Origin: an uncultured Francisella sp.
Lineage (GTDB): Bacteria; Pseudomonadota; Gammaproteobacteria; Burkholderiales; Neisseriaceae
Assembly (NCBI GenBank): GCA_943913655.1
Contig: CALTZA010000001.1
Span: 1 to 64,000, forward strand
Length of the DNA: 64,000 nucleotides
Reading direction: 5' to 3'
Part shown: positions 46,702-56,568 of the stretch, one piece after another
Numbering within the stretch: the first letter of the stretch is position 1
How the letters are laid out: every line of letters begins with the position of its first letter
Position numbers and translations under genes: made by a program
The notes under the pieces: generated by a model
Databases searched by the model: none
What the model was told of the DNA's origin: nothing
The model's input: only the letters and a program-made list of their open reading frames with translations

Positions 46702-47595
46702 ATGAAACAAACGATTAATGGAATATTGTTGTTAGATAAAGATAAAAATATTTCTAGTTATCAGGCTTTACGTCAAATAATGCACTTGTTTCAGGCGAGA
46801 AAAGGAGGGCATTGTGGTACGCTTGATCCTTTAGCTACGGGGCTTCTACCTATTTGCTTTGGAGAAGCAACTAAATTTGTTCAATATGGGTTAAATGCTG
46901 ATAAAACCTATCTTGCGACTCTCCACTTTGGGCTTGCAACCAGCACAGGGGATCAAGAAGGTGATATAGTGGGGCGAGCTGATGTAAAAATTGATAAAAA
47001 AACATTGCAACAAGCTTGTAAGCAATTCAAAGGAGAAATTGAACAAATCCCACCTATGTATTCAGCAATCAAACATGAGGGGAAACCCCTATACCATTAC
47101 GCTTTACAGGGCATTGAAATAAAGCGAAAGAAAAGGATTGTTCGCATTCATCATATTGATATTCTACAAATGGCCTTTCCCTTTGTCAGTCTGAAAATTA
47201 TATGTAGTAAGGGCACATATATCCGCACGCTTGCAGAAAATTTAGCCACTTCCTTGGGAACATTTGCTCATTTAAGTGATTTAAGAAGGATTGCAACCAA
47301 GCACTTCACTATCAATCAAGCTCGCACTTATCAACAGTTATCATCTCTAACAATACAACAACGCATAGCTACCCTACTCCCTTGTGATGCAATATTAGCT
47401 GATTGCCAAAGAATTATTTTTAATGAGAAACAAACAAACGCAATTCAACAAGGGAAAATGGTGCAATTCTCTGCTAATTATGAGATAATAACTCAACTAT
47501 CTCTTTATCATCAAGCTGGTCATTTCATTGGGATAGGTGAATATTTGCCTAAAGCTAAAGCTATCAGGGCCCTACGATTATTGTCGACAACATAA
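46702..47595 (+). CDS. truB: tRNA pseudouridine-55 synthase TruB
   Basis: 297 residues. Makes pseudouridine 55 in the T loop of tRNAs. The catalytic Asp lies in GTLDPLATGLLPICFGEATK; PPMYSAIKHEGKPLY and CSKGTYIRTLAE are the other signatures. It precedes rpsO and pnp as in other gammaproteobacteria, but infB and rbfA are not upstream. No clear ribosome binding site is visible. Confidence 0.95.
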   Translation: MKQTINGILLLDKDKNISSYQALRQIMHLFQARKGGHCGTLDPLATGLLPICFGEATKFVQYGLNADKTYLATLHFGLATSTGDQEGDIVGRADVKIDKKTLQQACKQFKGEIEQIPPMYSAIKHEGKPLYHYALQGIEIKRKKRIVRIHHIDILQMAFPFVSLKIICSKGTYIRTLAENLATSLGTFAHLSDLRRIATKHFTINQARTYQQLSSLTIQQRIATLLPCDAILADCQRIIFNEKQTNAIQQGKMVQFSANYEIITQLSLYHQAGHFIGIGEYLPKAKAIRALRLLSTT

Positions 47596-47678
47596 ATAAG
47601 GAGCAGATGACGGTACGCCATACTGTGTCTGCTTGTCCAGAGCCTTAGAGCTCTTTTATTCAATCGGAGTATACACAA

Positions 47679-47948
47679 ATGGCATTAAATACAGAGCGCA
47701 AACAAGAAATTGTCAAACAATTTCAAAGAAAAGATGGTGATACTGGATCAAGTGAGGTGCAAATCGCTTTGCTGACTTATCGTATTAATGATCTCACAGA
47801 ACATTTCAAAGCGCATAGTAAAGACCACCATAGCCGTCGCGGGCTGTTAAAGATGGTTAGTAAACGCAGAAGGTTATTGCATTATCTTAAAAATGCTGAT
47901 CTTAACCTATATCGTGATGTCATTAAACGTCTGGGTCTACGTAAATAA
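47679..47948 (+). CDS. rpsO: 30S ribosomal protein S15
   Basis: 89 residues binding 16S rRNA at the central domain. DTGSSEVQIALLTYRI and the SRRGLLKMVSKRRRLLHYL block are diagnostic. CGGAG precedes the ATG. The 83-base upstream stretch could form the autoregulatory pseudoknot known in E. coli; I could not verify it. Confidence 0.97.
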   Translation: MALNTERKQEIVKQFQRKDGDTGSSEVQIALLTYRINDLTEHFKAHSKDHHSRRGLLKMVSKRRRLLHYLKNADLNLYRDVIKRLGLRK

Positions 47949-47967
47949 TTTACCTCTTTTTCAATAT

Positions 47968-47999
47968 CGTCACTGACACTCTCAGTGACGGCTTTTTTT
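47968..47999 (+). terminator. Terminator/attenuator between rpsO and pnp
   Basis: CGTCACTGA and TCAGTGACG form a perfect 9-bp stem with a five-base loop and seven T. As in E. coli it probably allows partial read-through into pnp. Confidence 0.88.
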
Positions 48000-48005
48000 A
48001 AAAAA

Positions 48006-48064
48006 GATGACAGGTGGCCAATTCCTTAATGATAGATCTATAATCAGTTCTACCTGTTGTCATC
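48006..48064 (+). promoter_or_regulatory. Long hairpin in the pnp leader
   Basis: GATG-ACAGGTGG (48006-48017) pairs with CTACCTGT-(TGT)-CATC (48050-48064) leaving a three-base bulge: about 12 bp with a 32-base loop. E. coli PNPase represses itself after RNase III cuts a long leader hairpin; this may be the equivalent. Confidence 0.5.
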
Positions 48065-48086
48065 CTGCATTATCCAAGGATTTAAG

Positions 48087-50183
48087 ATGTTTAATAAAAT
48101 AAGTAAAAATTTTCAATATGGCACACATCAAGTGGTCATGGAAACAGGTGAGCTTGCAAGACAAGCTTCAGGTGCTGTCAAAATTAGTATGGACGATACT
48201 GTGCTGCTGGTTACAGTTGTGGCAGACAAAAATATTAAAGAGGGGCAAGATTTTTTTCCGCTAACAGTGGATTATTTTGAGCGCGCTTATGCTGGTGGCA
48301 AGATACCTGGCGGTTTTTTTAAGCGTGAAGGCAAACAAAGCGAAAAAGAAATTTTGACCAGCCGTCTTATTGATAGGCCTATTCGCCCACTTTTTCCAGC
48401 AGACTTTTATCACGATGTCCAGATTGTGGCCACGGTGCTTTCTGCCGATCCTGAGATTGATCCAGATATTCCAGCTATTTTGGGGGCCTCTGCTGCTTTA
48501 ACTTTGGCAGGTGTACCATTTGCTGGTCCCATTGGTGCAGCGCGTGTTGCCTACATTAATGGCGAATATGTATTAAATCCTCGAACTAGTGAATTAGAAA
48601 CTTCCCGTCTTAATCTTGTGGTGGCCGGTACGGAACAAGCAGTGTTGATGGTGGAATCTGAAGCAGATGAACTCACTGAAGATGAAATGTTAGCAGCTGT
48701 AATGTTTGGTCATCAAGAGATGCAAACAGCCATCACTGCAATTAATGAGTTTGCTAACGAAGTCAATCCTGTACTTTGGGATTGGCAGTCCAAAGAGCAA
48801 GTCAATGAATTAGTTCAAAAAGTTCGGGATCTTGTGCAAGATAAAATTGAGGCTGCTTTTCAAATTCGTGAAAAAGCTTTGCGCTCAGCACATTTAAAAG
48901 ATGCCTGGCAAATCGTGGAAAATCATTTAATCACCGAAGATACCACAACTTTACATCGTAATGAAATTCAATCTATTTTCAAAAGCTTAGAAGCTAGTGT
49001 GGTCAGAGGAAAGATCCTTGCTGGAGAACCGAGAATTGATGGTAGAGATACTCGCACGGTGCGCCCGATCCATATTCAAACAAATTTTCTACCCCGAGTG
49101 CATGGTTCTGCTCTATTTACACGTGGTGAAACACAGGCTATTGTTACTACCACATTAGGAACACAAAAAGATGAACAGGTAATCGACTCTTTAAGTGGAA
49201 CCACAACTGATCGCTTCTTATTGCATTACAACTTTCCTCCTTATTCAACAGGTGAAATTGGCCGTATTAGTGTGCCTAAACGAAGAGAGATTGGTCACGG
49301 ACGCTTAGCAAAGAGGGCTTTAGCAGCTGCTATGCCGCATGCTGATGATTTTAATTACACAGTTCGCGTGGTTTCTGAGATTACTGAATCCAATGGTTCT
49401 AGCTCAATGGCAACTGTATGTGGTGGTTGTTTATCATTATTATCAGCAGGTGTGCCTCTAAAATATCATGTTGCTGGTATTGCCATGGGATTAATTTTGC
49501 AAGGCAATAAATTCGCTGTGCTAACTGATATTTTAGGAGATGAAGATCATTTAGGCGATATGGACTTTAAGGTTGCAGGGAGTGTCAAAGGCGTGACTGC
49601 TTTGCAGATGGATATCAAGATCCAGGGTATTACTAAAGAAATCATGCAGATTGCTTTGCAACAAGCCAAAGAAGGTCGTATCCACATTTTAAATCAGATG
49701 CAAGCAGCAGTAAAAGAGGTACAAGATTTATCGCAATATGCTCCTCGTTTATACACTCTTAAAATTAGTCCAGAGAAAATTCGTGATGTGATTGGTAAAG
49801 GTGGAGAAACGATCCGCACTTTAATTAAGGAAACCAATACTGAAATCAACATCACTGAAAATGGCACTGTGGTTATTGCTGCCACTTCACAAGAAGATGC
49901 TGATGCTGCTTGCGCTAAAATCAAAGAATTAACTGCAGAAGTGGAAATTAATGGTGTTTATGAAGGCCGGGTGATTAAGATCTTAGATAATAATGTTGGT
50001 GCCATTGTCGAGATATTACCTGGTCAAGATGGATTGGTACATATTAGTCAAATTGTTCATGAGCGGGTAAACAATGTTAATGATCATCTCAAAGTGGGTG
50101 ATGTTGTGACTGTTAAAGTATTGGATAGAGACGATCGTGGAAGAATTAAGCTATCTATTAAAGCGCTGCTACCTAAACCTTAA
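48087..50183 (+). CDS. pnp: Polynucleotide phosphorylase
   Basis: 698 residues from ATG 48087, which has AAGGA seven bases before it; the upstream TTG is not supported. Two RNase PH domains flank a helical linker (GKIPGGFFKREG in the first; GETQAIVTTTLG and GDEDHLGDMDFKVAG in the second), followed by KH (VIGKGGETIRTL) and S1 (GAIVEILPGQDGLVHISQI) domains. It degrades RNA 3' to 5' with phosphate, within the degradosome. A self-complementary stem follows it at 50223-50254. Confidence 0.97.
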   Translation: MFNKISKNFQYGTHQVVMETGELARQASGAVKISMDDTVLLVTVVADKNIKEGQDFFPLTVDYFERAYAGGKIPGGFFKREGKQSEKEILTSRLIDRPIRPLFPADFYHDVQIVATVLSADPEIDPDIPAILGASAALTLAGVPFAGPIGAARVAYINGEYVLNPRTSELETSRLNLVVAGTEQAVLMVESEADELTEDEMLAAVMFGHQEMQTAITAINEFANEVNPVLWDWQSKEQVNELVQKVRDLVQDKIEAAFQIREKALRSAHLKDAWQIVENHLITEDTTTLHRNEIQSIFKSLEASVVRGKILAGEPRIDGRDTRTVRPIHIQTNFLPRVHGSALFTRGETQAIVTTTLGTQKDEQVIDSLSGTTTDRFLLHYNFPPYSTGEIGRISVPKRREIGHGRLAKRALAAAMPHADDFNYTVRVVSEITESNGSSSMATVCGGCLSLLSAGVPLKYHVAGIAMGLILQGNKFAVLTDILGDEDHLGDMDFKVAGSVKGVTALQMDIKIQGITKEIMQIALQQAKEGRIHILNQMQAAVKEVQDLSQYAPRLYTLKISPEKIRDVIGKGGETIRTLIKETNTEINITENGTVVIAATSQEDADAACAKIKELTAEVEINGVYEGRVIKILDNNVGAIVEILPGQDGLVHISQIVHERVNNVNDHLKVGDVVTVKVLDRDDRGRIKLSIKALLPKP

Positions 50184-50222
50184 TTAATATACTTTTTTCG
50201 CAGCTGTTTTGATTAATTTAAA

Positions 50223-50254
50223 TGAAACATCGGTTTATATCTTCCGGTGTTTCA
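50223..50254 (+). terminator. Hairpin after pnp
   Basis: TGAAACATCGG and CCGGTGTTTCA pair over 11 bp (one wobble) with a 10-base loop. There is no T-run after it, so it may be a 3' end-protecting stem or a weak terminator. Confidence 0.45.
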
Positions 50255-50374
50255 TACATATAATTAACATATATGTTTAACCAGGCGTGTTAAAAAGTTA
50301 TTTTAATTTTGTCTGACTCAACAAAGTAATGGTCCATAGTATAATGGTGCTTTAATAATAAAAATTATCCACCC

Positions 50375-51466
50375 ATGTCAACTAAAATACTTGTATTACC
50401 GGGAGATGGTATCGGCCCAGAAATTACTGCACAAGCAGTTAAAATAATTGAATTACTACAGAAAGAAGGCCTTGCCATAGAATATGAATTTGGCGTTTTA
50501 GGGGGCAGTGCTTACGAGCAATATGGACACCCTTTTCCTGAAGCTACCCGATTACAAGCACAGCAAGCAGATGCGATTTTATTGGGAGCGGTGGGCCATC
50601 CGCAGTACGAAAATCTAGCACGCAAGTTACGTCCAGAAAGAGGATTGCTGGCTATTCGTCAATGCTTCGACTTATTTACCAATTTGCGCCCTATCCGTAT
50701 TTTTCCGTGCTTAATAAATAACTCTCCTTTAAAAGAAAGCATCGTTGAGCATATGGATATGCTGATTGTGCGTGAGCTTACAGGAGATATCTATTTTGGT
50801 AAACCTCGCGGCTTTATGAGTGGTGATCAAGGAGAAAAAATAGGCTTTAATACCATGCGCTATAGTGAAGCCGAAATCAGGCGAATTGCCCAAATGGCTT
50901 TTGGTATTGCTAAAAATCGTCATAAAAAATTAACCTCTGTTGATAAAGCTAATGTTTTGGAAACAACTGAGTTGTGGCGCCAAACAGTAAATGAAGTCAG
51001 TCAAGAATATCCTGATGTCGCAGTAAACCATCTTTATATTGATAATACCGCCATGCAAATGGTGCTTTGTCCCACGCAATTTGATGTATTACTCACCGGT
51101 AATCTTTTTGGAGATATTCTTTCTGATCTGGGTGCAGCGTTAACTGGCTCCATTGGACTATTGCCTTCTGCATCCTTAAACGAGCAGGGTAAAGGATTAT
51201 ACGAGCCAGCACATGGCTCAGCCCCTGATATTGCTGGTACAGATAAGGCTAATCCTTTGGCTACTTTATTATCACTGGCATTATTATTACGCCATAGTCT
51301 GCATGAACACCAACTAGCTAATTGTTTGGAAAATGCGATTAACGAGGTATTGCAATCTGGCAAGCGTACGGTTGATATTCATACCCTAGGTACAGAAAAA
51401 ATCAGCTGCTCAGCAATGGGCACCATGGTCAGAGACAGTATGTGCCTTCATCTAGACAATTGTTAA
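50375..51466 (+). CDS. leuB: 3-isopropylmalate dehydrogenase
   Basis: 363 residues of the isocitrate/isopropylmalate dehydrogenase family. LPGDGIGPEI opens the protein; RELTGDIYFGKPRG with the LeuB-type substrate residues, the catalytic YIDNTAMQMV and the NAD-binding GSAPDIAGTDKANP follow. GAVGHPQYE is a little unusual (often GAVGGPKW). It is alone, with leuA, leuC and leuD not adjacent. A TATAAT at 50340-50345 is a possible -10 for it. Confidence 0.9.
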   Translation: MSTKILVLPGDGIGPEITAQAVKIIELLQKEGLAIEYEFGVLGGSAYEQYGHPFPEATRLQAQQADAILLGAVGHPQYENLARKLRPERGLLAIRQCFDLFTNLRPIRIFPCLINNSPLKESIVEHMDMLIVRELTGDIYFGKPRGFMSGDQGEKIGFNTMRYSEAEIRRIAQMAFGIAKNRHKKLTSVDKANVLETTELWRQTVNEVSQEYPDVAVNHLYIDNTAMQMVLCPTQFDVLLTGNLFGDILSDLGAALTGSIGLLPSASLNEQGKGLYEPAHGSAPDIAGTDKANPLATLLSLALLLRHSLHEHQLANCLENAINEVLQSGKRTVDIHTLGTEKISCSAMGTMVRDSMCLHLDNC

Positions 51467-51481
51467 GGCAGTGACATTCTC

Positions 51482-52456
51482 ATGTATCAAAATATTGACT
51501 ATTTTAAAAAAGAACATGCTGTTGATATCCAGAAGATCAATGCCATCATTCGTTCACAGGTCATCTCAGATGTGGCACTTATTAACCAGATTGGCGCCCA
51601 CATTATTTCTTCAGGTGGTAAACGTTTGCGTCCTATCACCACTATTTTGGCTGGTAAAGCATTAAACTTTAGTGAAGTTATTCTTTATAAACAAGCAGCA
51701 ATGATCGAATTTATCCATACTTCTACCTTACTGCATGATGATGTGGTTGATCAAAGCGAACTTCGTCGAGGTCAATCAACAGCTAATCTTCTTTTTGGTA
51801 ACGCAGCTGCTGTATTAGTGGGCGATTTCCTGTATACGCGTGCCTTTCAACTCATGGTATCTGCCCAATCTTTGCCACTGATGCGCATTATGTCTGATGC
51901 CACCAACATCATTGCTAGCGGTGAGGTGATGCAATTAATGAATATTGGCAATACTGAACTAACTCAAGATGATTATATGCAGGTCATTGAAAATAAAACA
52001 GCAAAACTATTTGAAGCAGCAGCTGAGATTGCAGCAATCCTGGCCCATGCCTCACCAGAACATCAACATGCTTTAAAGGAATATGGTCGCTATCTTGGTT
52101 TAATTTTTCAAATCGTCGATGATTTATTAGATTATGTCGGAGATAGTGATACCACTGGTAAAAATGTTGGGGATGATTTGGCTGAGGGCAAAGCGACTTT
52201 ACCTCTTATCTATCTATTACAACATGGAAGTCAAGAAGCAAAAAAAACTATTAAACATGCCCTTAAGCATGCTGATCATAGATATTTTACGCAAATCAGT
52301 ACTTATATCCATCAATCCAATGCCTTAGATTATTGTCGCAATGTGGTCAATGAATTAGCTCAAAAAGCTCAAAAAGTGCTTATGCCTTTGCCTAAAAATC
52401 GTTATACTGATACTCTTTGCGAATTGGCGGTTGCTTCCATAAATCGCGTTAATTGA
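51482..52456 (+). CDS. ispB: Octaprenyl diphosphate synthase
   Basis: 324 residues of a trans-polyprenyl synthase that builds the ubiquinone side chain. The first aspartate-rich motif is LHDDVVD, the second DDLLDYVGD; SGGKRLRP near residue 45 binds isopentenyl diphosphate. The chain length (C40) is assumed from the family. Usually ispB lies near obgE/rpmA; here it follows leuB by 15 bases and precedes tRNA-Arg. Confidence 0.93.
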   Translation: MYQNIDYFKKEHAVDIQKINAIIRSQVISDVALINQIGAHIISSGGKRLRPITTILAGKALNFSEVILYKQAAMIEFIHTSTLLHDDVVDQSELRRGQSTANLLFGNAAAVLVGDFLYTRAFQLMVSAQSLPLMRIMSDATNIIASGEVMQLMNIGNTELTQDDYMQVIENKTAKLFEAAAEIAAILAHASPEHQHALKEYGRYLGLIFQIVDDLLDYVGDSDTTGKNVGDDLAEGKATLPLIYLLQHGSQEAKKTIKHALKHADHRYFTQISTYIHQSNALDYCRNVVNELAQKAQKVLMPLPKNRYTDTLCELAVASINRVN

Positions 52457-52471
52457 AGGAGTTCTAAAATC

Positions 52472-52546
52472 CTCGCCGTAGTTCAATGGACAGAACGTAT
52501 GCCTCCTAAGCGTAAAATACAGGTTCGATTCCTGTCGGCGGGACCA
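52472..52546 (+). tRNA. tRNA-Arg (CCT)
   Basis: A 75-base cloverleaf: acceptor CTCGCCG against CGGCGGG (one T-G pair), anticodon stem TATGC/GCGTA with loop CTCCTAA and anticodon CCT, T arm AGGTTCGATTCCT and encoded CCA. It reads AGG. Confidence 0.94.
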
Positions 52547-52560
52547 GTTGATCAGTACCT

Positions 52561-53328
52561 TTACATTCGAAAATCTAATAACACAGGAACATGATCACTT
52601 GGACGCTCTCTAGCCCGCTCTAAAAGATCTACCAAAACAGCTTGTAATTTTTTTTGCAAGGTAGTGCTCATTAAAGCTAGATCAATGCGTAGACCCATAT
52701 TGCGCTTAAACGCATTGGCACGGTAATCCCACCAAGTAAACATTGGATCAGTTGGCATTAGTTCACGTACGCCATCTTTTAATCCAAGAGCCAGTAATCG
52801 CTTTAACCACTGCCTTTCTTCTTGAGAACATAAAATACGATCATGACAAATATCAACGTCATAGACATCAATATCCTCCGGAGCAATGTTGAAGTCTCCC
52901 ATCAATAAAACTTGCTCAAAACACTGAATTTGCTCAGCTAAAAATAACTCAAGGGCTTGATACCAACGCTTTTTATAAAAAAATTTATCACTTTCTAGAG
53001 CTTCTCCATTGACGGCATAGATATTAATTAGACGGATCTCGCCGATATTGGCACAAATCATTCGCTTTTGTCGATCACTCAGATACGGATTATCACGAAT
53101 CACTTCTGTGCAAGGAGTTTTACTCACTATGGCTACTCCATTATATGTTTTTTGCCCGTTGACAACGGCGTGGTAGCCAATATTAGCAAAAGCCTCATAA
53201 GGAAAAAACTCATTTGCTAGCTTTAGCTCTTGCAATGCTAATACATCAACTTGATATGTTTTTAGCCAGCTTAATACAGCAGGTAAACGTACTTTAAGTG
53301 AATTAACGTTCCAACTAGCAATTTTCAA
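52561..53328 (-). CDS. xthA: Exodeoxyribonuclease III
   Basis: About 255 residues. An AP endonuclease/3'-exonuclease for base-excision repair. The start KIASWNVNSLKVRLP is the family N-terminus; the TTG at 53328 has GAAGGATG seven bases upstream and is preferred over a longer TTG at 53370. The catalytic Asp/Asn are in LMGDFNIAPEDID, and DYRANAFKRNMGLRIDLAL and the final His in PSDHVPVLLD complete the site. Its upstream region lies near the end of aroC. Confidence 0.92.
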   Translation of the reverse strand: MKIASWNVNSLKVRLPAVLSWLKTYQVDVLALQELKLANEFFPYEAFANIGYHAVVNGQKTYNGVAIVSKTPCTEVIRDNPYLSDRQKRMICANIGEIRLINIYAVNGEALESDKFFYKKRWYQALELFLAEQIQCFEQVLLMGDFNIAPEDIDVYDVDICHDRILCSQEERQWLKRLLALGLKDGVRELMPTDPMFTWWDYRANAFKRNMGLRIDLALMSTTLQKKLQAVLVDLLERARERPSDHVPVLLDFRM

Positions 53329-53345
53329 TAGAACACATCCTTCAA

Positions 53346-54431
53346 TTAAAAAATTCGCGATATATGACAATCACCGCATTGCCCACGATAACGTAATGCA
53401 TGATCGATTAGTACCAAAGCCATCATAGCTTCTACAATAGGTGCAGCACGAAGACCAACACATGGATCATGACGCCCCTTAGTCATTAGCATTACTTCTT
53501 CACCATGAATATTAAGTGACCGTCTTGGTTGTGCAATACTAGCAGTCGGTTTAAAAGACAAATCCAACACAATATCCTGACCAGTACTGATACCTCCTAG
53601 AATACCACCAGCATGATTACTTAAAAAACCTTGTTGATTCATTTCATCGCTATGCTCACTGCCCCGCGCCTTCACCACGTCAACCCCATCACCTATTTCT
53701 ACTGCTTTAACTGCGTTAATTCCCATCATAGCATAAGCAAGTTTAGCATCTAATTTATCAAATACTGGCTCTCCCAATCCTGCAGGTACATGATGTGCAC
53801 ACACTCTTAATTTGGCACCAATAGAATCACGCTCTGCCTGTATTTGCTTAAGATAATTCTCAATCTCGTTTAGTTGCGAGGTATTTGCAACAAAGAAGGG
53901 ATTCTCTGCAATATGCCTTTCATCTTCAAAATGAATGACAAGCGAACCAATTTGTGTCACATATGCTTGAATTAGCGTATTAAAATTCTCTTTTAACCAC
54001 AGCTTGGCAATAGCACCTGCTGCCACACGTGCCACTGTTTCACGTGCGGAAGCGCGCCCGCCTCCGCGATAATCTCGGACACCAGCATATTTAAGCCAAT
54101 AAACGTAGTCTGCATGTCCAGGACGAAAAACTTCTTTGATTCTTGTATAGTCTTGACTACGTTGGTCATGATTATAGATGATAAGCGCAATTGGCGTACC
54201 CGTACTATGTTGCTCAAATACCCCAGAAACAATTTCAACTCGATCATTTTCTTTACGTTGCGAAACAAAGTGTGAGGTTCCTGGCTTACGACGATCTAGT
54301 TCATGTTGAATAAAATCAATATTAATATACAATCCAGGTGGGCAACCGTCAATCACGCAACCCAAGGCAAGGCCATGACTTTCGCCAAAAGTTGTAACTT
54401 TAAATAACTGTCCAATACTGTTCCCCGCCAT
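53346..54431 (-). CDS. aroC: Chorismate synthase
   Basis: 361 residues from ATG 54431 (AAGGTG before it); an in-frame extension to 54482 is unlikely. It makes chorismate from EPSP with reduced FMN. FKVTTFGESHG opens the protein, and RPGHADYVYWLKYAGVRDYRGGGRAS and the C-terminal RHDPCVG are diagnostic. It supplies PheA and the PabA pathway in this window. Confidence 0.95.
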   Translation of the reverse strand: MAGNSIGQLFKVTTFGESHGLALGCVIDGCPPGLYINIDFIQHELDRRKPGTSHFVSQRKENDRVEIVSGVFEQHSTGTPIALIIYNHDQRSQDYTRIKEVFRPGHADYVYWLKYAGVRDYRGGGRASARETVARVAAGAIAKLWLKENFNTLIQAYVTQIGSLVIHFEDERHIAENPFFVANTSQLNEIENYLKQIQAERDSIGAKLRVCAHHVPAGLGEPVFDKLDAKLAYAMMGINAVKAVEIGDGVDVVKARGSEHSDEMNQQGFLSNHAGGILGGISTGQDIVLDLSFKPTASIAQPRRSLNIHGEEVMLMTKGRHDPCVGLRAAPIVEAMMALVLIDHALRYRGQCGDCHISRIF

Positions 54432-54478
54432 ATTTTTCACCTTCTTTAATTCTAATAAATGTAGCAAAATCCTCTCAT

Positions 54479-55984
54479 TCAAACAGCAATTGCATTTCCT
54501 ATGCGTTGTTGTTCCTCCAACAACTCATCAATATCTGCTGGTCTAATCAAAGGATTAAACATAACAGCACGTAATATACTACAGACTTGGCTTGGATTTC
54601 CTGAGAAAGAGCATTTGCTACGAGATACAAAAGTTTTACCTTGTTTTTTTTGTTGTTCTTGTAACTGCTCATTGACTGTGCTAATTTTTTCGTTATCTTT
54701 CTGAGTTAAATGTTTACCTCTTAATGAAACAGGTATATAGCGGTATAACACGATATTTAATTGTGGCTCAACCATCAATTCAAAGGCTTGTGATTTTTTA
54801 ATCTGCCGTACCAAATAATGCGTATTTGACATACTATGCTGCAAAATCTCATCCATCCCCTTCTCACCGATTAGTGATAATAAGGCATCTAGGTAAATAC
54901 TATTAGCAGCACGAGAACCTTCAATCGTAAATCGCCCAATATCGCAAGAGTCTTCACGTACGGCATAAGGTGCATGTTGCATATTTACTCTAGCTAATTT
55001 GGGATTCTTAAAAAAAATCATACCTGAACCCATGGGTAGCATTAATTGCTTGTGCCCATCTAAGGTTACTGTATCGGCATGTGCTAATCCTGAGAGTAGA
55101 TGCCGATATTTGCCGCTCAAAATAAACGCACCTCCCCAAGCTGCATCCACATGAAAATGAGCTTGTTCTTGCTTAGCAATCTGGGAAAGAGAAAATAAAT
55201 CATCAATCGCACCCACATCAGTACTGCCTGCCACACCAATAATAGCCACTATCTTTTTATTGTCTGCTCGACACTGAGCAATTAGCTCTTTTAATAAATA
55301 AATATCTATTTGGAAATAAGGAGTTACAGGACATTTTAACCAATTTACACCAGTTAACTGTGCAATTTTTGTAAAAGAGTAATGTAATATTTCCGAGCCA
55401 ATCATCACCACATCTGTTTTTCCTCTTTCTTTTAACCAATATTTCAGTCGATTTCCCTGGATATCAGCAGAATTATTAAGCGCTGTATAGATGGCTGTTA
55501 GATTTGACAGTGTCCCCCCTCCTGTCATAAATCCTAGGCTAAGGCATTGATTGTGTGTTTCTTCTTGATAAAAACTTTGATTTTGCTTATAGATCAGTCG
55601 ATGAAATCGCCCAATCATTTCTCTTTCATGTGAGGTTAATATTCGACTGGTCTCTGTTTTTAATACATTTTGATTGCAAGCCACAACTATAGGAGCCAGC
55701 ATCACCATACAATAAGGTAAAATAGAAGTCATGTGCCCCATAAATCCACCATTATGCAGATGACTGGCATAAGGCAGTAATTTATCTCTAAGATAATTCA
55801 GATAGTCATCTAATGAGATTTTTCCACCTAATAAATTTTCCTTGAAAACTTTTTCTAAACAAACAGAGCTAACTGGAAAATCTTTATCTCTGGCAGAATA
55901 AAAATTTTGAATTAAAGCACATATTTTCTCTATATCATGAAGATGTATATTTTTGTGATCAAAAAAATCCATCATTATTTTCAT
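54479..55984 (-). CDS. PLP-dependent decarboxylase, PanP-like (putative aspartate 1-decarboxylase)
   Basis: About 501 residues of a group II decarboxylase. The PLP lysine is in TLDGHKQ and the preceding Asp in HVDAAWGG; TGGGTLSNLTA and GSTDVGAIDD are conserved. I believe it is nearest the PanP type of Vibrio and relatives, which makes beta-alanine from aspartate for pantothenate, but tyrosine, glutamate or diaminobutyrate decarboxylases are possible. Several starts exist (TTG 55996, ATG 55984, 55975, 55972); none has a clear ribosome binding site. It ends 47 bases before the aroC ATG. Confidence 0.7.
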   Translation of the reverse strand: MKIMMDFFDHKNIHLHDIEKICALIQNFYSARDKDFPVSSVCLEKVFKENLLGGKISLDDYLNYLRDKLLPYASHLHNGGFMGHMTSILPYCMVMLAPIVVACNQNVLKTETSRILTSHEREMIGRFHRLIYKQNQSFYQEETHNQCLSLGFMTGGGTLSNLTAIYTALNNSADIQGNRLKYWLKERGKTDVVMIGSEILHYSFTKIAQLTGVNWLKCPVTPYFQIDIYLLKELIAQCRADNKKIVAIIGVAGSTDVGAIDDLFSLSQIAKQEQAHFHVDAAWGGAFILSGKYRHLLSGLAHADTVTLDGHKQLMLPMGSGMIFFKNPKLARVNMQHAPYAVREDSCDIGRFTIEGSRAANSIYLDALLSLIGEKGMDEILQHSMSNTHYLVRQIKKSQAFELMVEPQLNIVLYRYIPVSLRGKHLTQKDNEKISTVNEQLQEQQKKQGKTFVSRSKCSFSGNPSQVCSILRAVMFNPLIRPADIDELLEEQQRIGNAIAV

Positions 55985-56105
55985 AATTAACAACAAACAT
56001 CATTAACAAGAAAGCGCCATTATAAGCTCTTTATCAATAAGAGGCTAAATCTAAATCGTTTATAATGCAGTATTGACCCCTAATAGTGACATAAGTGAGA
56101 CATAA

Positions 56106-56330
56106 ATGACAAATCAAGATAACGCAGTAGCTGCCCAAGTAAAAAGCTGCGCTCAAAAAGCAATTCAAGAATTGGCACGAATCTTTGATATTGAGGACAT
56201 AGAAGTTCTAAAGGAATACGACGAATTATCACAAGCAGTATGTAAAGTCATCAGTGAAATTGATGCTTCTTTACTGCTATTTCTCTACAAACATTATCCC
56301 ACACTAACTGATTTGGACGGTAGAAAATAG
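56106..56330 (+). CDS. Small hypothetical protein
   Basis: 74 residues, acidic, helical and without signal or membrane helix (QDNAVAAQVKSCAQKAIQEL ... LYKHYPTLTD). I do not recognise it. It is the only plausible frame between the divergent decarboxylase and tRNA-Ala and has an ordinary ATG with no strong ribosome binding site, so it is likely but unproven. Confidence 0.45.
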   Translation: MTNQDNAVAAQVKSCAQKAIQELARIFDIEDIEVLKEYDELSQAVCKVISEIDASLLLFLYKHYPTLTDLDGRK

Positions 56331-56492
56331 TTGGGTCTAATTTTTTTCATGGATAAAGTAATTACTGCTTTTTATAAAGTATCTGCTTCGCAATAAACAA
56401 TATCTCTATAGTAAGATTAATTCAAAGATTAGAATTATCGATAAATATACTAGAGAAGGAGTTATGACTGCCGCGCTAAAAACATCTTCTGG

Positions 56493-56568
<76 letters not shown>

